From: Actinomycetes bacterium
Lineage (GTDB): Bacteria > Actinomycetota > Actinomycetes > Actinomycetales > Microbacteriaceae
Length of the DNA stretch: 8,170 nt
Assembly (NCBI GenBank): GCA_023457615.1
Contig: JAEWKY010000347.1
Span: 1-8,170 of the forward strand
Direction: 5' to 3'
Positions 6,206 through 8,170 of this stretch are shown one piece after another. The position numbers were made by a program, and so were the translations under genes. The notes below the pieces were generated by a model that saw only the letters and a list, made by a program, of their open reading frames with translations, did no database searches and was not told the origin of the DNA. Position 1 is the first letter of the stretch; each line of letters begins with the position of its first letter.

Positions 6206-6657
6206 CGGTCCGCCCGCTGCTCCTGCGGTCCCTGCGCTACGGCGCGGTGCTGACCGTGCTCGTCGCCGCCGGGGGAGGGCTCCTCGGCCTCCTCGTCGCG
6301 GGCGCCCCGGGTCTCGCCGGCGGCCTGCTCGGCGGAGCGCTCTCCGGCCTCTTCCTCGCCCTGACGGCGCTCAGCATCCTGCTCGCCGGGCGGGTGTCGG
6401 GCGGCGACCTCACGAGCCCCGCCTTCCTCGGCGTCGTGCTCGGCGTCTGGACGCTCAAGCTGATCCTGTTCTTCGTGCTCTCCCTGTGGCTCCGCGGTCA
6501 GGACTGGATCGACCCCGGCGCGTTCGGCATCACGGCCATCGTCGGCGTGCTCGGCTCGCTCGTCGCCGACGTCGTGGCGTTCCAGCGCAGCCGCATCCCC
6601 CTCGACGTGACGCTCCCCGACGACGGCGCCCCGGCCGAGGAGCGTCCCGGTGGATGA
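6202..6657 (+). CDS. AtpI-like four-helix membrane protein, putative ATP synthase assembly factor
   Basis: The 151-residue protein has four hydrophobic segments at about 12-33, 37-62, 76-97 and 107-127, a basic N-terminus and a short acidic, Pro-rich tail. It sits in the position of Rv1303 in Mycobacterium, immediately before atpB, where many bacteria carry an AtpI/UncI-type protein that helps assemble or load the c-ring. Sequence similarity to AtpI cannot be proved by eye, so the role rests on size, topology and position. Glycine-rich helices 1 and 2 (VAAGGGLLGLLVAGAPGLAG) suggest close helix packing. The ATG at 6202 overlaps the preceding stop as ATGA and has a strong AAGGAGG at 6188-6194 inside the upstream gene, 7 nt away. 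It is therefore translated from the wecA mRNA and may also be coupled to it. A 96-nt gap separates it from atpB. Confidence 0.85.
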   Translation: MTVRPLLLRSLRYGAVLTVLVAAGGGLLGLLVAGAPGLAGGLLGGALSGLFLALTALSILLAGRVSGGDLTSPAFLGVVLGVWTLKLILFFVLSLWLRGQDWIDPGAFGITAIVGVLGSLVADVVAFQRSRIPLDVTLPDDGAPAEERPGG

Positions 6658-6696
6658 GAACCCCCGCCCCGCGCGGAGCCCGGGTCGTCAATCCCC

Positions 6697-6705
6697 TGAT
6701 AGTGT
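6697..6705 (+). promoter_or_regulatory. Candidate extended -10 promoter of the atp operon
   Basis: TG-A-TAGTGT in the 96-nt gap before atpB matches an extended -10 (TGN-TANNNT) in otherwise very GC-rich DNA. Transcription would start near 6712, giving a leader of roughly 40-55 nt. No clear -35 hexamer is visible at the expected distance, as is common for extended -10 promoters. CCCC at 6693-6696 and GGGG at 6706-6709 flank it and could pair, so a structural role in read-through RNA is an alternative. Confidence 0.4.
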
Positions 6706-6735
6706 GGGGGGCACGACCTTCCCCTTTCGCACGCC

Positions 6736-6749
6736 GCGCGTAGACGCGC
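6736..6749 (+). other. Small hairpin just upstream of the first atpB ATG
   Basis: GCGCG-TAGA-CGCGC forms a perfect 5-bp GC stem with a 4-nt loop. It ends 4 nt before the ATG at 6754, occupying the place where a ribosome-binding site for that ATG should be. It leaves the AGGAG at 6758-6762 free. Short GC palindromes arise easily in DNA of this composition, so its function is uncertain. Confidence 0.5.
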
Positions 6750-6753
6750 CCCG

Positions 6754-7596
6754 ATGCAGGAGAAAGCCCTGAACTTCCTCACCCCCTTCCTGCCTGCTCT
6801 GCCGAGCGCCGACCCCGGCGACGGCGAGTTCCACGGGCCCTCGCTCGACGAGTTCTTCCCGCCCGCCGTGCTCTTCGAGGGCACGGCGTTCGAGCTGAAC
6901 CGCATCATGCTCATCCGCCTCCTGGTGGTGACGGTGCTCATCGTCTGGCTGCTGCTGGCGACGCGACGCATGCGGGTCATCCCGACCCGCGGTCAGGTCG
7001 CGACGGAGTTCCTGCTCGGCTTCGTGCGCAACAGCATCATCATCCAGACGCTGGGCGAGAAGGACGGCAAGCGGTTCATGGTGCCGCTCATGACGATGTT
7101 CTTCCTCATCCTGGGGTTGAACATCACGGGCATCGTGCCGTTCCTCAACATCGCGGGGACGTCGGTCATCGGCACGCCGCTGCTGCTCGCCCTCGTCGCC
7201 TACGTGCTCTTCATCTACGCGGGCATCAAGAAGCACGGGCTGCGGTTCTTCAAGAACTCGGTCGCCCCCGCGGGCGTCCCGGGGCCGCTGCTCCCCGTCG
7301 TCGCGCTCATCGAGATCCTGTCGACCTTCGTCGTGCGTCCCGTCTCGCTCACGCTCCGACTCCTCATGAACATGATCGCGGGCCACCTGCTGCTCGTGCT
7401 CTGCTTCTCGGCGACGCACTTCTTCTTCTTCACCCTGCTCGCCAACGGCGACTTCATCGGACTCCTGGGGCTCGGCACCTTCGCCTTCGGCGCGGTGTTC
7501 ACGCTCTTCGAGATCCTCGTCGCGGTGCTGCAGGCCTACGTCTTCACCTTCCTCGCCGCCGTCTACATCCAGCTCTCGCTGGCCGACGAGCACTGA
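6754..7596 (+). CDS. atpB: F1Fo ATP synthase subunit a
   Basis: Subunit a is the membrane stator that forms the two proton half-channels against the c-ring. With ATG 6754 it has 280 residues (E. coli 271). The N-terminus contains a PSLDEFFPPAVLFEG segment facing outside, then about five to six membrane helices. The essential channel arginine is Arg202 in SLTLRLLMNMIAGH, matching E. coli Arg210, with His211 at the E. coli Glu219 position and Gln260 in the last helix at the E. coli Gln252 position. Glu187 lies in LIEILSTFVVRPVSL. The start is uncertain: ATG 6754 has no ribosome-binding site, but AGGAG at 6758-6762 is placed ideally for an in-frame CTG at 6769, which would remove five residues (MQEKA). 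The stop is followed by 58 nt before atpE. Gene order a-c-b is canonical, and the protein looks intact. Confidence 0.96.
   Translation: MQEKALNFLTPFLPALPSADPGDGEFHGPSLDEFFPPAVLFEGTAFELNRIMLIRLLVVTVLIVWLLLATRRMRVIPTRGQVATEFLLGFVRNSIIIQTLGEKDGKRFMVPLMTMFFLILGLNITGIVPFLNIAGTSVIGTPLLLALVAYVLFIYAGIKKHGLRFFKNSVAPAGVPGPLLPVVALIEILSTFVVRPVSLTLRLLMNMIAGHLLLVLCFSATHFFFFTLLANGDFIGLLGLGTFAFGAVFTLFEILVAVLQAYVFTFLAAVYIQLSLADEH
6758..6771 (+). promoter_or_regulatory. Ribosome-binding site within the atpB 5' end, pointing to an in-frame CTG start
   Basis: AGGAG at 6758-6762, then a 6-nt spacer and CTG at 6769-6771, in frame with atpB. There is no other ATG, GTG or TTG start close downstream in this frame; the next Met is residue 52, inside the first membrane helix. 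The site is the only good Shine-Dalgarno sequence near the gene start. Confidence 0.5.
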
Positions 7597-7600
7597 CCCG

Positions 7601-7614
7601 CCGGCAGCCGCCGG
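7601..7614 (+). other. Intercistronic hairpin between atpB and atpE
   Basis: CCGGC-AGCC-GCCGG forms a perfect 5-bp stem with a 4-nt loop starting 5 nt after the atpB stop. No T-run follows, so termination is unlikely. It could mark an mRNA processing or stabilising point that separates atpB from the more heavily needed atpE message. It could also be chance in GC-rich DNA. Confidence 0.4.
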
Positions 7615-7621
7615 AGCCCTC

Positions 7622-7650
7622 TAGTAAGAACCCCAGAAAGAAAAGGAAAC
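7622..7650 (+). promoter_or_regulatory. A-rich leader with ribosome-binding site for atpE
   Basis: This 29-nt stretch, from the TAGTAAGAA at 7622 to the AAAGGAAAC at 7642-7650, is mostly adenine, in sharp contrast to the surrounding GC-rich DNA. It contains AAAGGA at 7642-7647, 7 nt before the GTG start. An unstructured A-rich leader favours frequent initiation, which suits a subunit needed in 8-15 copies per enzyme. E. coli atpE is also preceded by a known translational enhancer region. Confidence 0.6.
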
Positions 7651-7654
7651 CCTC

Positions 7655-7870
7655 GTGGAAATCTCTGGTCACCTCGTTCCCATCGCCTTCGGTCTCGCCT
7701 CGATCGGCTCGGCCATCGGCGTCGGTCTCGTCGTCGGCAAGACGATCGAGTCGGTCGCCCGCCAGCCCGAGCTGCAGGGCCGCCTGACGGGCCTCATGTT
7801 CATCGGCATCGCGTTCACCGAGGCGCTCGCGTTCATCGCGATCGCCACGGGCTTCATCCCCTTCCCGTAA
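7655..7870 (+). CDS. atpE: F1Fo ATP synthase subunit c
   Basis: Subunit c is the hairpin protein whose ring rotates as protons bind and leave. The 71-residue product has two membrane helices (about 8-31 and 46-68) joined by the polar RQPE loop at 37-40 that contacts the F1 stalk. The first helix carries the small-residue packing pattern GSAIGVG. The proton-carrying carboxylate is Glu56 in FTEALAF. The sodium ligands of Na+-type rings are absent: the helix-1 glutamine position is Val23 and Glu56 is followed by Ala, not Ser, so a proton-driven enzyme is predicted. The start is GTG at 7655 behind a good AAAGGA. Compared with M. tuberculosis AtpE, positions contacting bedaquiline differ (Asp28 to Val23, Ala63 to Leu58, Tyr64 to Ala59). 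The next gene starts 25 nt downstream. Confidence 0.98.
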   Translation: MEISGHLVPIAFGLASIGSAIGVGLVVGKTIESVARQPELQGRLTGLMFIGIAFTEALAFIAIATGFIPFP

Positions 7871-7895
7871 GCCCCCCGAGATCTAGGAGGTCGGG

Positions 7896-8170
7896 ATGCT
7901 GCGCGCATTCCTCGCCGAGGCTCACACGGAAGAAGAGGGCGGGATCAACCCGCTGCTTCCGGAGTTCTACGACATCCTGTGGTCGGGCGTCATCTTCGTC
8001 GCCCTGCTGATCGTCGTCTGGCGCTTCGTCGTGCCGCGGCTCAACGCGGCGCTCGACGCCCGCGCCGACGCGATCGAGGGCGGGCTCAAGCGCGCCGAGG
8101 AGGCGCAGGCCGAGGCCGCCGCCACCAAGGGCGAGTACGAGTCGCAGCTCGCCGAGGCGCGGGCCGAGGC
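7896..8170 (+). CDS. atpF: F1Fo ATP synthase subunit b, 3'-truncated by the window edge
   Basis: Subunit b is the peripheral stalk that holds F1 against rotation. Only the first 91 codons are visible, and the frame is open to the end. Residues 1-25 are a short N-terminal segment with the acidic TEEEGG and NPLLPEFYD, the latter typical of actinobacterial b subunits. Residues about 27-47 form the single membrane helix (ILWSGVIFVALLIVVWRFVV). From about 48 an Ala/Glu/Arg-rich amphipathic helix begins (LDARADAIEGGLKRAEEAQAEA), which dimerises as a long coiled coil. The start is ATG at 7896 with a near-perfect TAGGAGG at 7884-7890, 5 nt upstream. It follows atpE by 25 nt and belongs to the same operon. 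In actinobacteria atpH normally follows. Confidence 0.95.
   Translation, partial: MLRAFLAEAHTEEEGGINPLLPEFYDILWSGVIFVALLIVVWRFVVPRLNAALDARADAIEGGLKRAEEAQAEAAATKGEYESQLAEARAE

Overview
The window comes from a high-GC actinomycete. GC is very high throughout, GTG starts are common, and the gene order rho, prfA, prmC, threonylcarbamoyl-AMP synthase, wecA-like, small membrane protein, atpB, atpE, atpF matches the conserved actinobacterial block known from Mycobacterium (Rv1297-Rv1306). The style of the intergenic palindrome and of the Rho N-terminal insert suggests Microbacteriaceae or a near relative. That family-level placement is inference.

Layout. Positions 1-3513 hold a tight plus-strand cluster for transcription and translation termination: the 3' part of rho, prfA (release factor 1) and prmC (the methylase that modifies the release factor GGQ glutamine), with 10-nt gaps. 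rpmE, which sits between rho and prfA in Mycobacterium, is absent. At 3504-3598 a large two-armed inverted repeat lies between prmC and a convergent minus-strand HAD-family hydrolase (3589-4206). The repeat supplies the stop codons of both genes. From 4248 the plus strand resumes with the tRNA t6A enzyme TsaC/Sua5, a polyprenyl-phosphate sugar-1-phosphate transferase (WecA/MraY superfamily) and a four-helix AtpI-like protein, all with overlapping ends (10 nt and 4 nt). After a 96-nt gap with a candidate promoter come the F1Fo ATP synthase genes atpB (a), atpE (c) and the start of atpF (b), which runs off the window.

How the genes work together. Rho ends transcription, while RF1 and PrmC form a substrate-enzyme pair for translation termination. 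TsaC modifies tRNAs reading ANN codons. The WecA-like enzyme starts a lipid-linked envelope glycan. The AtpI-like protein probably helps assemble the c-ring encoded just downstream.

Most of this is conserved housekeeping DNA, and I found no evidence of an undescribed multi-gene system. The points most worth a second look are the nested, apparently covarying palindrome at 3504-3598, the disordered Q/N/G- and R/G-rich Rho insert with its repeat, the doubtful atpB start (the only good ribosome-binding site precedes an in-frame CTG), a probable near-leaderless tsaC promoter, and the A-rich leader of atpE.
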